64,000 nt of DNA from Aotearoamyces nothofagi (GCA_015345905.1 JADDTR010000007.1:310001-374000); one strand, 5' to 3'; shown: positions 1-14,200, counted from the stretch's first letter. Notes: a model not told the origin generated them from the letters alone. Numbers and translations: made by a program.

Positions 1-994
1 GGCTAGGTACCCTTGGTGAGCAGCGTCACCTTTCTGACCACAGTTCCATATATAATATTGATGGAGCAACCGGCCACTTCATCGCGAATGTCACTAGACG
101 CTCTCTTGAGAAGCTAAGCAGATTAAGTGTGGCAAAAGTGAAGACGCGATATATACTGTACCTGGAATATGCATGCTCATTCTCGTTCTCATTCTAGCAT
201 CATAGATTAAAATGGTATCGTGGGCGGCACGGGCGTCTCCTTCCCGCCTTGGCCTCATACAGCACTGCCATCTAGACTCGTTACTCGTGAAGCGTCACGC
301 CTCAAGCCCGGGAACGGAGACGATGCACGTCTGGCAGCTGTCTATTTTGCTGGTCGAGTTAGTTCCATATCGTGCTGAAGCATAAATTAGGACTGAAGTT
401 CGGAGCTCCAGCCGAAGGGACCGGAATTGGCGATAGGCGCGATGCGACATAAGCCATCCAGCAACCACATTCCTCAGAGCTCTCCAGATATTTGCTGGAA
501 CAGCCTGACAGCTCCACATCTATTTGACTTTCTGGCCTACCAAAGCATTCAACGGTAAAAAGAACTCAGTGCATGGTCTTGCCGTAGCCTTGGCTTCTTC
601 AGGAATCATGTTTGTGCTACCTTAGGCACTGAACGCTTCATATTGCAAACTATAAACATGACTTCCGGGGACGTCATTTTCCATCTTCACCGTACTGTCC
701 TTACACTGGAGTCGCTATTGATGACTCTCGAAAATTATTTGGAAACAGCTACAGACGAAACCTTGGTCATATCATATTACTCTGTCACCCGACCAAATCC
801 TCCCTCTGCCTCTACGAAACCTCTGTCACGAGGCTCATTTTTCATCTGACTACCCTAATCAGTATCAAACCTCAGTCACCTTGTCAATCCAACTGAGCGT
901 TGAACTGAGCCATATCCCGGGCTCTAGGCCCTCATAAAAGCCCTCCCTTCCTTTTCCTACTCATCCCTTGCTGATAACCCCCCCAGTCGTCAAG
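1..994. other. Intergenic / promoter of the GH81 gene
   Basis: I see no supportable gene. The ORFs here are short and show no family signature. The last part is pyrimidine-rich (about 940-990), as is usual just upstream of fungal start codons, and precedes the ATG at 995. Confidence 0.6.
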
Positions 995-3680
995 ATGAGA
1001 GTATTATATTCGCTCGGAGTGCTAACAATTCTACAGACCTTTACCGTCAACGCATTGCCTCAGCAAAAAAGAAGCAACACTTGCCAAAATGTTGTCACCA
1101 TTGAAGAGTTTGTTACAGTAACCCAAACCCAGACTACTACCACTACTACAACTGGAGCTTACTCGGTCGATGTTAACGAACCAAGTGGTGGAGTATTTTT
1201 GGATATCAGCACTTCAACAGTTACACCTGCCGTGAGTGTTGTGATTGCATCATCATCTGCTGGGCTCATGCAGATTCTACCATCACTCACTACGACATTG
1301 GTACAGTCTGGATCTGTAAATTCTGTTATTCCAACAATTTCGAATCCGGTCACTGCAGTGCTCATTACATCACCAACATCTTTAATTACTGTTACGGGAT
1401 CCGGTACAACTGTTCCCTCTGTTAGTATAGCTAGCATCATGACATCCTCAGACATTTTTCAACCAATTGCAACGGATGCCCCTCCATCAGTTATTGGCAC
1501 AAGATCTGATCACCCAGTTCCTCGGCTTGGCATTCAGAACCAGACTTTACCTTTGCAAACAAACAAGTTCTATGCAAACCTGTTCCTGAGCACCCGGACT
1601 GCACCGGCCTATACTCACCCTTACAGCGTAGCATGGGCTAAGGGTGCTGGAGTTTCTCTCAGCTGGGGATTATCAGTAAGCCATATTGACGCGAGCCAGA
1701 GAGTCTTCGGCCCAGACGCATCCGCAAACCCAGTTCAGTACTTTATAAATCCTGTTGGAATCCAGTATCTTGTACTTTCAGCGGCCGAGCTTGGCTCTAC
1801 GACAAACATGACTATGGATACATTGACTGATTTCTCTGCAAATGTCAACTTGGTTCCTAGTTCTGGTGAGGCTCCCGCTGTGACGTTCCCTCTAGTTCAA
1901 GGAATGGCATTCGTGACTGCAGTCTATAATGGATCCACTCCGATCATTCAAACTGGTGTCTACTTCAAGACAGTCACCGCGAACTCGAGTCCGAAGACTG
2001 GAGTTACGAAGTACACTATCCTATTGGAATCTGGCCATACTTGGCTAGTGTATGCCTGGTCTCCCAGTGGCGCGGCTCTTGAATTCACGGTTGTCAGCAA
2101 TAGCCTAGCACAGGCAACTTCAAACTTTGATGGAATTGTTCAGATCGCCAAGCTTTCGGATAGTGATGCGGAGCAGTACTACGACGCTGCATGCGGAGCG
2201 TACGCAACCACATCAAAATTGTCTGGAAGTGTCAACAACACGACGGGGTCATATACCCTATCCTTCACCAAGCAAGGTTTGGCGAACGCAACCCTGTTGA
2301 TGTTTGCGTTGGCACATCATGTGCAGTCATTCTCCGAAACCACGAATGCCACACTCACCTCGCTCCACATGCAAACTACTACTAAGGGTAATGCAACAGC
2401 TGTTGTTGCTGATTCTTGGACTCTGGTTGAACCTGATCTCCCTTTAGGTTTGGATTTTGCGCCATGGAGCCCTTCTCTTGGTAGCATATCTACGTTGTCT
2501 GCAGATGCTATTGCTGCTATTCAGAGCGTAGCAACGAGCGAGATCTCACAGGACATGAGCACCCAGTGCGAACTCGACACCTTTTACTATTCCGGAAAGG
2601 CCCTTGCCAAATTTGCTAGTATCATCTATACCGTTAATGATCTTCTGAACAACACGGCCCAAGCACAAGCAGGCTTAGCAAATCTGAAGACTGTGTTTGA
2701 AGTGTTTACGACGAACCAAAACATATATCCATTAGTCTACGAAAGTGAATTTCACTTTCTATCCTTTTACCGCGCCCCACTGACGTTGCTCTAGGTGCCT
2801 GGGGAGGAATTGTCTCAACCATATCTTATGATACCGGAGACTCAGGGGCTGACTCCGGTAACACCTATTACAACGACCATCACTACCACTGGGGCTATTT
2901 CATCTATACAGCAGCCGTGATTGGATACCTTGATCCATCCTGGCTGGCTGACCACCAAGACTACATCAACACAATGGTGCGCGATGTGGCTAATCCTTCC
3001 ACGCTAGACCCCTATTTCCCCGTCACCCGTATATTCGACTGGTATCATGGCCACTCCTGGTCGCACGGCCTATATGAGACTTTTGATGGTAAAGATGAGG
3101 AGTCAACATCCGAGGCCGTGATGTTTGCCTACGGTATGAAGTTGTGGGGCAAGATTATCGGCGACGAAAACATGGTAGCCAGATCCAACCTACAACTGTC
3201 CGTCATCACTCGCACAATAAAATTATACTTCCTGTACGAGTCCGACAACACTATTGAGCCGTCAAACTTCATCGGGAACAAAGTGTCTGGAATCCTCTTC
3301 GAGAATAAAATTGACCACACAACATACTTTGGCACGAACACAGAGTATATCGAGGGCATACACATGCTCCCCCTGCTACCAAGCTCCGCGCTGGTACGCA
3401 ACAAGAATTTTGTCACCGAGGAGTGGGATACATATTTCAGCGATGGCAGAGCTGAAGCTGTAGTTGGTGGATGGAAAGGAATATTATTTGCAAATCTTGC
3501 AATCATTGATCCTGTCACATCATTCAATTTCTTCAACAACGCTACTTTTGACGACTCGTTCCTGGATGGAGGCGCGAGTAGGACTTGGTACATGGCTTTA
3601 GCCGCAGGTATGTCTTTCCTCCTGCACGCCCACAATCTACAGGAAACCTAACATATTTAACAGCTCTGGGAGGAGCTTAA
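995..3680 (+). CDS. Secreted endo-1,3(4)-beta-glucanase, glycoside hydrolase family 81
   Basis: Exons 995-2744, 2795-3607 and 3664-3680 give 859 aa. Family members hydrolyse internal beta-1,3-glucan bonds and act in cell-wall remodelling, cell separation or glucan feeding. Residues 1-20 form a hydrophobic signal peptide ending near Ala-Leu-Pro. A Ser/Thr/Val-rich, probably O-glycosylated spacer of about 150 residues follows, then the catalytic module from around HPVPRLGIQNQTLPLQTNKF. GH81 signatures are clear: YYNDHHYHWGY (acid Asp near residue 611), RIFDWYHGHSW and DGKDEESTSEA (Glu near 685). Intron 1 (50 nt) splits the Ser codon of VYESAWGG and intron 2 the third Ala of LAAALGGA; both restore the family consensus. 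I chose the ATG at 995 rather than the in-frame 968 because the signal peptide and an AAG-ATG context begin there. The C terminus is the short canonical LGGA. Family assignment is secure; the physiological role is inferred. Confidence 0.93.
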
Positions 3681-4985
3681 ACCCATGCGTCGATCACGTG
3701 AAGAGGAGGACAAAAGCGATGTGGAGATATACATGTCAACAAGCAACAACGACAACGAATGAACGAACGAACGATAGAACGAACGATAGCATTATACCCA
3801 GCACATAACACGATTACGCGACGCATAATGTTACACGATAACAGGACGAAATATGGAGACTGCATGGACTGGGCTGGGCGATTATCACTAGAAGCAAGCT
3901 TTAATTGGCGGATAGTAAACATTGGATTCTGGATAGATATTTTGTTTTTTTCTGAGACGGCATTTCGACGATTAATCTTACTGGGAGAATAGAGCCCAAC
4001 CCGCTCTCACTCTCTGATTCTTCGATCCACACACTCACTCATTTATGGAACATTCCATCACACACACATACACCTCTCAATCCAGGGATCAATTGAGATC
4101 GCATAATGATTGTGATTCATCCGCATATCGCAAGTGACACTGAGAGACCCCTGGACTTATGAAGAGTGCAGTGTGACAAAATTATTCAAAGTATTTGAAT
4201 ATTATTGAATAGAATAGAATAAAATTTGAATAATATAAAAAATCAGTTGAATAGAATAGAATAGTAGTTATTATTACACTGTATCTATCTATCATATCAT
4301 CTCACACGCCATACTACTACCTCCTCCACCCCACTCCACTCCACGAGAAACTAAAAAACCAAAAAACAAAACAGCGCTATCTCGCCCTACAGCCAACTCC
4401 GCCCCACGAGACACGGCCTTTAATTTTTTATATTTTCTTAATTTTTCTACCAACAGATTCTATATCCCATCAGAGACTTGACCCGTCCCATCCAGGACCC
4501 GTCCGCGCCCCTGCTCGCTGTTGGGAAAACACCAAGGGTTTGCACACGTTCTTGTACACTACGTTATGCATGTATACATGTATACATATTATCATATACG
4601 TAGCAGATAGAAAGGTCGGTTTGAAGGATTCCGAGCAAGTAATGCAAGTCGACACGTTTTACGTGGCTATAAATAGAGCCAAGCAAGGACATCGATATAC
4701 ATGCAGACAGCACCAAACACCTCATATCTATTCTTTAAAGGGATTCGCGTATTTTAACTACACTTTCTTTTTTTGATAAAAAAACAAGCGGCGAAGGATA
4801 TACTACTACAATACAAACGAGACCAGAGCTCCAGTTCCACCTTCTCTAGGACCTATCTAGCCGGTTGGTCGATTACAGGGAAGGGCCAGTAAGAGGTTCT
4901 GTTATAAACACCTGGGGGATTGATCAGGTGAAGAGATAGATAGATCAGTAGTCTCCTCTCTTTTGACAGCAACGTTCTTCTCAAT
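3681..4985. other. Convergent intergenic region with simple repeats
   Basis: This lies between the 3' ends of the GH81 gene and the calcium exchanger. It holds a (GAAC)n-like tract near 3757-3790, A/T-rich GAATA-type repeats near 4180-4265, and T-rich stretches around 4420-4450 and 4765-4790. No reading frame here resembles a known family. Confidence 0.6.
4180..4266. repeat. AT-rich pentameric GAATA-type repeat
   Basis: Runs of TTGAATAGAATAGAATA recur on both sides of an AT-rich core. This is an imperfect pentamer microsatellite between two convergent genes. Confidence 0.7.
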
Positions 4986-6551
4986 TTAGTACCCGATAAG
5001 GCTTCGGGCTAGGTGGAGGACTGTTTTGGGGGTGTCGCCTGCGCTGTCTGGGTAGACGAGGAAAGCAAGTGCGATGATGATGTAGAGACCGACCAGCTGG
5101 ATAATATTAGCAAGAAGGTAACCTATAGGGGATAATGTTCAGAGGGTATGTTTAGGAGATAATGTTCAGAGGGTACGTTTAGGGGATAATGTTCAGAGGA
5201 CAACGTAGAGAGGGTATTCGACTTACCATGGCACCCTCGAGGTAGTTGGACTTGCCGTCCTGGATTACATAGGTCGTGACCAAAACGCTCAAGAAGAAAA
5301 CAACAGTCTCGAAAGTCTCAAAGTGGAGCGTCATGGGCTGATCAATGATCCATCCCAGGATAACTAGGAATGGGGTAACAAGAAGTGCGATCTGCATGCT
5401 GCTGCCGATAGCGACGCCTAGCGCAAGATCCATTTTATCTTTTAGCGCCACCACGATGGCAGTCACGTGCTCTGCGGCGTTGCCGACTATTGGTAGCAGG
5501 ATGAGACCGACAAAGGTCTTGCTGATGTGTGCGGTCTCGACCAGAGCGTCGATGCTGTCAACGAGGTATTCGGCACAGATGGCAACGGTTACGGTAATAA
5601 CAACGAGGACAACGGCTGCTGCCCAGGGGCTGATCTGTGGCTCTTCAGCATTGCCATCTTCCGCCGTGGGCTGATTCTCGGCGTCAAAGAGGCCCGAGTG
5701 TGTTTTTAGTTGAAAGACCAGATATAAGACGTAGAGAATCAATAGGATGATGGCAGTTCCGTGTGAGAGGTCCAGCATGGCTCGCTCAGAGTCGTCGGTG
5801 GAATCAATGACTGCGTAAAGCTGGTGGGATATTAGCATTGCCATGAGATGACGAGACCATATGAACTCACTGTTGCTGGAATAATGAGGGATGCTGAAGC
5901 AACAGCCATGAGCGAAGACATAGTCGAGGCAACGGTCGAGTTGAACATCTGCTCAATCCCATTGACTCTCCCAGTCCTAGTGTTGGAAATCCCACCGGCG
6001 ACAAAGCAGCATCCAAGTACCAGCAAGATATTCGACAAGATGCTGCCTAGCATACTCGACTGGACGATTCTGATCTCGCCATTCTTGAGAGCGACGATGC
6101 TCACCTAGAGGACCTGTCAGCTGGGATCAAAAGACAACGGCGCCGCCAGACATACAATGAGCTCTACAGCGTTTCCAAATGTGGCGTTCATCAGACCTCC
6201 CAGTGTCTCTCCAAGCTTCATCGAGATCTCTTCAGTCGCAAAGGACAGCAGGGCTGCGAGCGGGACAATGGCGAGGAAGTTGAGGACGAAGACGGCAGTC
6301 GGGTTCCACCCTGTTGCGCCGGCGATTATCCCGAGAGGCACGAACACCAGGAGGACATTGACATAGTTGCTGAGCAGGGTAATCTTGGTGATAGTAAAGC
6401 TCCGCGCCGGCCATCTCACGAATTTGTTACTGCTCTCCTCGCCGGGAGTCGAGGCTTTTGCGAATATCGACGCAAGAGTGCTTCGGCGTCGGTCGGATCT
6501 TCCGCTGCCATTGCCATTCAGCAGGCGCGACTGCTCGTTGTATTCCGGCAT
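4986..6551 (-). CDS. vcx1: Vacuolar Ca2+/H+ exchanger, CAX/VCX1 family
   Basis: Exons on the minus strand are 6551-6156, 6104-5871, 5820-5227 and 5096-4986, giving 444 aa with all junctions in phase 0. The family swaps cytosolic Ca2+ for vacuolar H+ and sets resting Ca2+. About eleven hydrophobic segments are visible. The two alpha-repeat signatures are [17 protein letters not shown] (first half) and [17 protein letters not shown] (second half), separated by an acidic loop near [16 protein letters not shown]. The N terminus is hydrophilic. I took the ATG at 6551 (MPEYNEQ, A at -3); an in-frame ATG at 6689 exists, but its extension looks like leader sequence. For the last exon I used the acceptor at 5097, which gives [16 protein letters not shown] as in relatives. 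An earlier AG would not keep the frame. Intron 3 contains a tandem repeat, listed separately. Confidence 0.92.
5131..5200. repeat. 27-bp tandem repeat inside intron 3 of the CAX gene
   Basis: Two full copies and one partial copy of a 27-bp unit beginning GATAATGTTCAGAGGG lie wholly within the intron 5097-5226. The copies differ at only a few positions, so the duplication looks recent. Confidence 0.85.
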
Positions 6552-8287
6552 GTTGTCTTCCCCTCCTTCATTCCCTCCAGTATTTCGTGGTGGGTTATGT
6601 TTTGCTGAACGGTGGTAGCTCTGTCGGAAGGCGGTTGTAGCTATATGGCACCTCGCCCGAGGGCTTTGGGTTAGCCGATTCTGGCCCAAGACCGAGTTTC
6701 ATCCAAGCTCGCTGGGCTTTGCAGATAGCGCGAGGAAGTTAAAATGAGACAAATACGCGGCACCGCAGCCAAGCATTGGGCCTTTGCTGGTGATGGCGAG
6801 ATGTCGGGCGCTGAGCAGTCGCCGGCAGTGAAATGCCTCAAGTGTGCAGGGTCGCAACCATGACGAGCGAAGTCGAGAGAGAGCTCCGCGACTCTGCGCC
6901 TCTGCGCCCACCATGGCTTACTCAGGCACGGAAGGGCGAGGAGGCAAGCCAAATCACATCACGTCGATTGAGCAACGCAGCTGGGGGGTCGACAGAGAAG
7001 GGCGGCAGTACTTACAAACCATGCTGATGCTGATGCCGATGCTGATGCTGATGCTGATACTGGGTGTGCGAGGATATTGTGACGAGCTGCTGCTGCTGCT
7101 GCTGCTGCGCCTCGCTTTGGGGAGCAAAGACGACTGACTGAGGGCGGTCGGCGGGCGGTGGTGGTTATCATCGACGCTCCGGCAGGAAAAGCTGGATGGT
7201 TGGGCGGTATCGCCCCGGCGTCCCGCAGGGTTTCTATGGAGACGATTGTGTGAAGACGGCGATCAGCTGCAGGCGGCAGATGTGTGTCCTGTACAGTTAC
7301 AGTTACAGTAGTATATCCTGTACAGCATATCCTGCACAGCATATCATGTATATCATATTATTGAACGAGACGCGAGACGTGGTGTTCTCTGTATGGGCTG
7401 GGCTAGAGAAGATTGCTCGGTCACTACGTAGTAAGTAACGCAGCACTCAGTAACTCAGCAACACAGCATCTTGGTACTCAGTAACTCAGCAACCCAGTAA
7501 CCAGCAACCAAATCCTCACTCCCTCCCACAGCAAAAACCACAGAAAAACCATCCCGACAGTCCCATCCCCATTCCTACAAGCAACTGCCCAGCCATCTTC
7601 CCACACTGCTGCCCACTCCACCGCAAGATTCCCAGTTCCCAGTTCCAAACCCGAGTCGCGCGAACGTTTCAAGCTTTGCCCTCGGCACGTCTCCCACCCT
7701 CCAGCACAGATCCGAATCCTCACATAGCTTGGTATCCCTCTCGCAACAGGGGATGCGCTCTCTCTTTTTCCTTGTTGCTTGGGCAGAGCTTGGCTTGCTG
7801 GTTGGCAGCCGTCGACTGCGCAGCCGGCAGGGCCTGTGGCTGCTGCGTGACGTACGGGGACGGTTCTAGACTGCGCGCAACCCTGGGAGTGCAGATGCTC
7901 CGCCACGCTTTGAACTCTTGGCGGGGAGGGAGAGGACGAGGTGAGATTGCTGGGGAGTGGGAAGCCGCGAGATGGACTTGCGGATGGTGAGACCCAGTGA
8001 CTCGTGTTCAGCGATTAGGAACTGGATATTTTATTTGGTCTGATATCTGGAGTAGGTGGGTAGGTATAACGGCGTCAGACACTCCTGTCCGTGGACAGTA
8101 CAAGATCTAATCAGATGGGTGCTCAGGCCTCCCTCCTTCACGTGACTGCAAGCCACCCATCGTCAACGACGATCCCACATCGCACACCCGTCCAAAAACT
8201 TCCATTAATTATTCTCACTCACCTCAAAACTTCCGAAACCTTACAAACGCCAGATCCTCAGAGCCATGCCATCCATCCCAGCCCCAA
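6552..8287. other. 5' region of the CAX gene and 3' flank of the large ATPase gene
   Basis: No gene can be supported. The region holds a GATGCT hexamer/trinucleotide tract (7020-7058), a (GCT)8 run (7086-7108), and imperfect repeats of CAGTAACTCAGCAAC (about 7436-7505). ORFs are composition-driven and match no family I know. Part may be an untranslated leader of the CAX transcript. Confidence 0.55.
7020..7109. repeat. GCTGAT / GCT microsatellites
   Basis: A (GATGCT)n stretch is followed within 30 bp by eight GCT triplets. Both lie upstream of the CAX gene, in non-coding sequence on my reading. Confidence 0.85.
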
Positions 8288-11200
8288 CTAACCATCCAAC
8301 CCAAGCTCTTTATCATCCACATAATGCCCCCCCGCAGAACACCTGTACCCATGCGCCCCCTTCACCCATTGATACCCCATCACACAAACCCCCATAATAC
8401 GCAACTTCCTCTGTGCTTCCGCCTCCCTCCTCCTCGCCATCTCAGCCGCCTCTCTCTGCCTCCTCGCTCTCTCCAACTTCAATCTCATCTCCTCATGCTT
8501 TCGTTTCGCCTCTCGAAGCGCCTCGTCTTCGTCGTCGCGCTGCTTGGCCTGTAGGGCTTCGAGCGCGGCGGTTTCGCGCGCGAACGATTCTTTGGCGGCT
8601 TCGTGCGCGGCGATGATCTCGTGTTGCTGCTTGGCGCGATGTTCGGCGGCGGCGGCGTCAGCGAGCAATTGTTGCCAGGTCTCGTCCGAGACGTTTATGT
8701 CGCGGGGAGTTGAGGAAGGGTGGGTTTGCTCGGGCTCGGGTCCAGGTGCGGGTTCGGGCTCTGGATCTGCTCTGGTAGTTGCGATTGTAAAATCAGTCTT
8801 GGTTTGAAGCTTTGGCGGATCAGCAGATGCAATAGCTGGTTGAATCGGTGCCGTATGCACTGGGCCTTGATCACCCCGAAGACTTGCGTCTCGATGTTTC
8901 CGCTCCGAGATCATGGAACCGGTTGCTGTCTGCAGAGTTACTTCGTCTACTACTAATGCTGATTGGTGATTCTTTGTAGATTTCAATGTGGAGCTGAAGA
9001 TACCCTTCGCCAGGTGCTTAACATCTCTTGCATTTCCCCATCCCGGCAACCGCGAGAGCGTTTCGAATTCACTGTGCAATACCGAGACCAGTTCATCTCG
9101 TGGCGACTCCAACAGCGAGACGTCGAGAGACTTTGATTTGAGCTCTTTGATGAGCAACTCCAGACATTGTTCTGGTGTCAGGTTCTCGAAGATCACGGTA
9201 TCGGGGAAACGGCTTGTTAAGCCGGGATTGATGGTCATCAAACGGTTGATATCCGCGTCGTAGCCTGCGAGAATAGTTACCAACTTGCCGGCAAACTTGT
9301 CTTTGGTGAGACAGTCAACGAGTTCATCCATGGCTTCTTTTGCAAAGTGCCCTTCAGCGAGACGATACGCCTCGTCAATGAACAACACCTTTCCTAGAGC
9401 CTTTTCGAAAAGCTTTTGCGTCTTAGGTCCGGTTTGTCCAATAAATTGCCCGATCATGTCTGTCGTTGAGCATTCGACGACTTCGGCTTTCGCTAGAAAG
9501 CCCATATCATAGTAGACCTTTCCCATACGTTGAGCCGTTGTCGTTTTGCCCGTACCTTGGGAATTGTAAGCAAAACTGCCAGTTCAGAGAGGGAAGATCT
9601 TCATACCTGGCGGTCCCCTGAAGAGGAAGTTGAAAGGGATCGAATCTCTCGGGTCCATACCGCGCTGCTTCATACTCGCAGCCATGTGCTGATACCCCTC
9701 CAGCTGAGAAATAATCGCCTCGCAGCCCACAACGCCCGCAAACAGCCGCCGACAATTCGTCGCCGCCCGCTCTCCCCTATCGAAATCGGCGTCGAAATCC
9801 TGCGCCTCGAGAAGGCTATCACTGCTCGACATCTTCCTCTTCTGCGATGAGCGCCGCGTCTGGTGACTGGCCTTGGCCTTGTCGAGCAGGATGTCCACCT
9901 CGCCGGCATTCCCAAAGTTGGGCCGGTTCCGCGCGCGCTGCAGGACTTCCAAAGCCACGCGCTTGGCCTGGTCTGTGGCGCCAAAGCCCTGCTGCTTGAG
10001 CTTCAGATCGAGGATCTTCTTGAGCTCGGCGTCGGTGAAATCCTCAAAGACGAAGGCCGCGTCGAGGGGAAACCGTCTCGCCAGGCCGGGGTTGGCTTTG
10101 TGGAACATCTCCTCCATCTGGTCCTTGTAGCCGAGGAGAAGCACACAGCGGTCCTCGTTTGCGGTGCTCTGCACTTCAGCGACGATGGTGTCGATGACGG
10201 CCGTTTTGAAGGGATCGCTCTGGTTATCGTTTGGCACGCCAGCGAGCATGTAGGCCTCGTCGATGATCAGCACTTTGCCCTCTGAAGCAGCCAGAATAGC
10301 CTTGGTGTTCGTTTCCGACTGGCCCAACACATTGCCGACAAAGTCTGCAGGATTCTTCGTGATTACTGCAGATAGGAAGATTAGCCTTGGTATCTCGCAT
10401 GGGAATAAGAGGCTCTCACCTTCGCCATTGCTCAGCAAGCCAATATCCGCAAGAATACGCCCGTAGAGCTTTGCAACCGAAGTCTTCCCAGTCCCTGGCG
10501 AGCCCAGGAATACTCGGTTTAGGGAATACTGGACTAGCGGCTGTTCGTTCAACTCGCGTTCGTAGTTATATTGGATACCATCGATCAATACCTGCACCGC
10601 TTGCTTGACAGAGGCGAGGCCTATGAGCTCTTGAAGCTTGAGCCACGCAGCATTCTTCGCAAGAGCAGCAGAAGGCTCTGGGCCGATGAGGTCTTCTTTA
10701 GTAAGCAAAAAATCATCTGGGGTCATGCCAGCCTTGCGTTCTTGAGTTAGACGCGCCGACTGCCGCGAAGCAATCTTGGAAAACGCATTATGGACAGACC
10801 GAGCGTTGCCAAACCCTTCTCGCCCTCGACCGCTGCCAATACGACGCGCCAAAATCCGGAGGAACAGCCCGCCCATGCCATCCTCGACCTTCATCGTGCC
10901 CTGATATTTCTCGCCGATGCGGTGCGCTAGGATCTGCAGAAGCTCCGTATCAGAATAGTCGTCGAACTGTAGCTGAATCGGTATGCGGCTAGGAATCCCG
11001 GGGTTGTGCGCGAAGAAGGCCTCCATCTGCTTGTTATATCCCGCGAGTATGAAGACCACCTTCCCAGTCAGGTTTTCGACTTCTGCTAGTAGGAAGTCGA
11101 GGACTTGACCGCCGCCGTAACTCTGCTTCGATACGAGCTGGTAGGCTTCATCGAGAAATAGCGCACCGCCGCCGTTGTTCAAGATATCGTCGATGTGCTT

Positions 11201-14200
11201 TTTGGCGCCTGCGACTCCGTCGCTGGCGAGTCGGGAGCCGGTTGTTTCGACAAAGTAGTCGCCTGGCAAGACGCCCACGGAAGTTAAGAACTTGGCGTAA
11301 AGGCGTGCAACGGTAGTCTTGCCTTTGAACCTGTTAGTTTTGGCTACCACCAAGTGCAAGGAATGATACTGCGGAACATGTGTCTGTTGATACAAGTAGA
11401 GGACTGGAAAGCGATTGACTATCATACTCTGGAGCTTGGATATAAAGGAATTTGTAGCCGAACTCACCTGTTCCAGGGTTTCCTAGCAAAGCGGCGCCGA
11501 ATCGCTCATCCTTCAAGTTTGCGTTCTGACGCAGCACGGTGTTGACTCTAGCTTTAGTGACCAGGAACTGATTCTTGACTTCCTCGAGGCCGATCATCTT
11601 CATCAATGAATCCAAGGCGTCGTTGCTTGCTCCCTCGAATTTCTTTTGATGTTCCCACTCATCACTCGCTGTGGAAGATGGAGGGGGTAGATGTACCTGT
11701 TTATCAGGCTTCTTGTCTTTCTCGGTGGCCTTTGCACTCGAGTTTGTATTCTGCTGTACGGGAGAGGCTGGAGCAGCATTTGTTGGAAATGGTGATGGTG
11801 GGGTATTCGGCTTGGGCAAGATACTTGATAATTCAATGCGCCCTATCAACGATGTGATACCTGACAGGTCTCGTCTGCGCTGCTCAATAACCGCCTGTCT
11901 GTCTTTCTCATCTTGTTCCTCCTTGAGTACTCGCCGCTTGGATACGATCTCTTCATCCAGCTCCGCGAGTGTCTTGGCATATTCACGCTGCCTGGCATCG
12001 CGCTCAACCTCGAGCGCATAGTCTCTCTTGAGCTTCTCCTCACGAGCACGGGTTTCGGCATCGCATTTCCGGCAGGTGAGTGGACGGCCCCTGTGGCACT
12101 CCCATGATAGTTTGTGCTTTTGGGGGCAAGTATCTCGAATGATTTGCCCGCACTTCATCTTTGAATGATCGTATAACTGGTGACATCGCTGTGGACAGTC
12201 ATGAATCCCGCAAGTAAGTCTTGTTCCACTATCACACCTGATAAGTACAGGACAGTGTGGCATACAAACGCTACGAAAACGTACCATGGTTCAGAGCAAC
12301 CGCCATCAGGACACTCCGTGTCAAAATCTTCCTTTCGGCGGATGAGAGCGGTCTTTGTAGGGTGTTGCTCGCATTTGACTGGAAACCCATCGTGGATATA
12401 ACCCTTGTGCTTGAGTTGGTCGAAAAATGATGTCCATACTTCCTTTCCCTTGCGAGACTTCATGAATGTTTCCGCATTGCCTATCATTATTAGTGCATTG
12501 CGCGCGCGAGATATCAAGACGTTGAGTCGCTCTGGAGCCGCCATGAATCCGATATCGCCAACGGTATTACTACGTGTAAGAGTAGCAATGACAATATCAC
12601 TCTCTTCTCCTTGGTAGTTATCTATCTTCGGTGTTAGTAGGATTAATTATTATAAAATAATGCCAAAACTAGATAATCTACAGGATTCTGTTTTGTAGGT
12701 TTGCTTTCTTACCTATAGTGGATATCCTGATAGGACGCTTGGAGAGTTTAGCACTTGCTTCTGGAAGCAAGCCAGCTCGCACAAGATCGTACGAGTCTAG
12801 ATCGTTCAAGATAGGATCAAGATCTTCACTAAGTTTTGTTCGAAGAAGGCGAAGCTGGCCAAGATACGGCGTGAGCACAACCAGACTTTCCGTTCCGTAC
12901 CCCTGCTGTCCGAGATACCGGACGCATCTGAGCACCATCTCTGCCTCAAACGGATTCTGCTTACTCGCCTTGGCGCCCGGCTCTCGGAGTTCTGAAAGCT
13001 GCTTATCCTCGGCCTCGTAGGTACTGTGGTTGAAAAAGACCACTCTCTCCTGGAACCCGCGGAGGGCAGGCCGATTCTGCGTTTTGGGAGCGTCTTCTAG
13101 ATCCGGATAGGTGAGATTCCTCACGAATGATGATATCTCGGGGCACATACGATGCTGCTTGAGGAGCGTAGTATGGGGGAATCCGGAAAGAACAAGTCGC
13201 TCAAAGAGGGACTTGTCGAGATCGTATCCTTCCCCTTTCGCAACCTGCAGCTCGTAATTGTTGATTTTCGGCCGCAATTGCTTGTGGTCACCGATAAGAA
13301 TGAGCTGTTTTGTCCCAGGTCCCATAGCTGCAATAACGTGACTCTCAAGGATCTCTCCCGCTTCTTCAACAATCACTACTCCCGGAGAGGCCGTCTGGAG
13401 TTCTCGGGCGTACATAGCAGCTCCCGTCGTCGTGCAGCCGATGACTCGCTTTGATTTGATGATGGTTGCGTTCCTCTCATCCAACATATCGCGGAGGCGA
13501 CCTTGACAGCTGTTGTAATCTCGCACAAGGTCGTGAATGCCTGTGATATGCTCTTCGAGTAATACCAGTTTCCATCTTGAAAGACATGCGCGCCGAGATG
13601 CTACATCCATCTGCCAGACTTTCTTTCCTGTTTCTGATATCCTATCGGCAAAAATACCAGCATTGAGGCCGTGCTCCCAGCGATCCAAAAGGTAGTCACG
13701 GCCAATAGCCTTACCTTTCCGTCCAACTGTTGTCATCTTATTTTCCTCCGAAGGCGTCTTGAGCGCATGATAGAAATGTGGCTCGTCCTGTAAAAACTCG
13801 AGATACTCGAGGATATCAGCTTTGCTGATGCTCAGGCCACGATATCTAGAAATCGTTCCGGTCAACATATCTTCAAAGCCAGACGCCTCTGCTTTCAAAT
13901 GGTTTATAATTTCCCAGGATTTTCCACTGCGTTTGTAGCTGGTCCTTTGGTTGAAGAGGCGGAGATCATCAGTTCGTAGACTAGACTTTGACCCAAGCCG
14001 GACTATATCTTTAGCCGGAATGCCAATATCCATCAAGTCCTCGAGAAATTGATCAAGAGCGTGATTAGTATAGCACAGCACCAAAATGGTCTCTGATGTG
14101 TGGTCGTATAGGACCTTCCCAAGTAGAGCGCCGGTGAACGACTTTCCGGTACCTTTGGAGGGTAATAAGTAAGAGCCGGGAAACAAGAGGATATGCGAGA

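Noticed and set aside
7478-7990. Overlapping frames on both strands (142 and 104 codons) upstream of the CAX gene
   Set aside because: Composition-driven, no family pattern, and surrounded by microsatellites.
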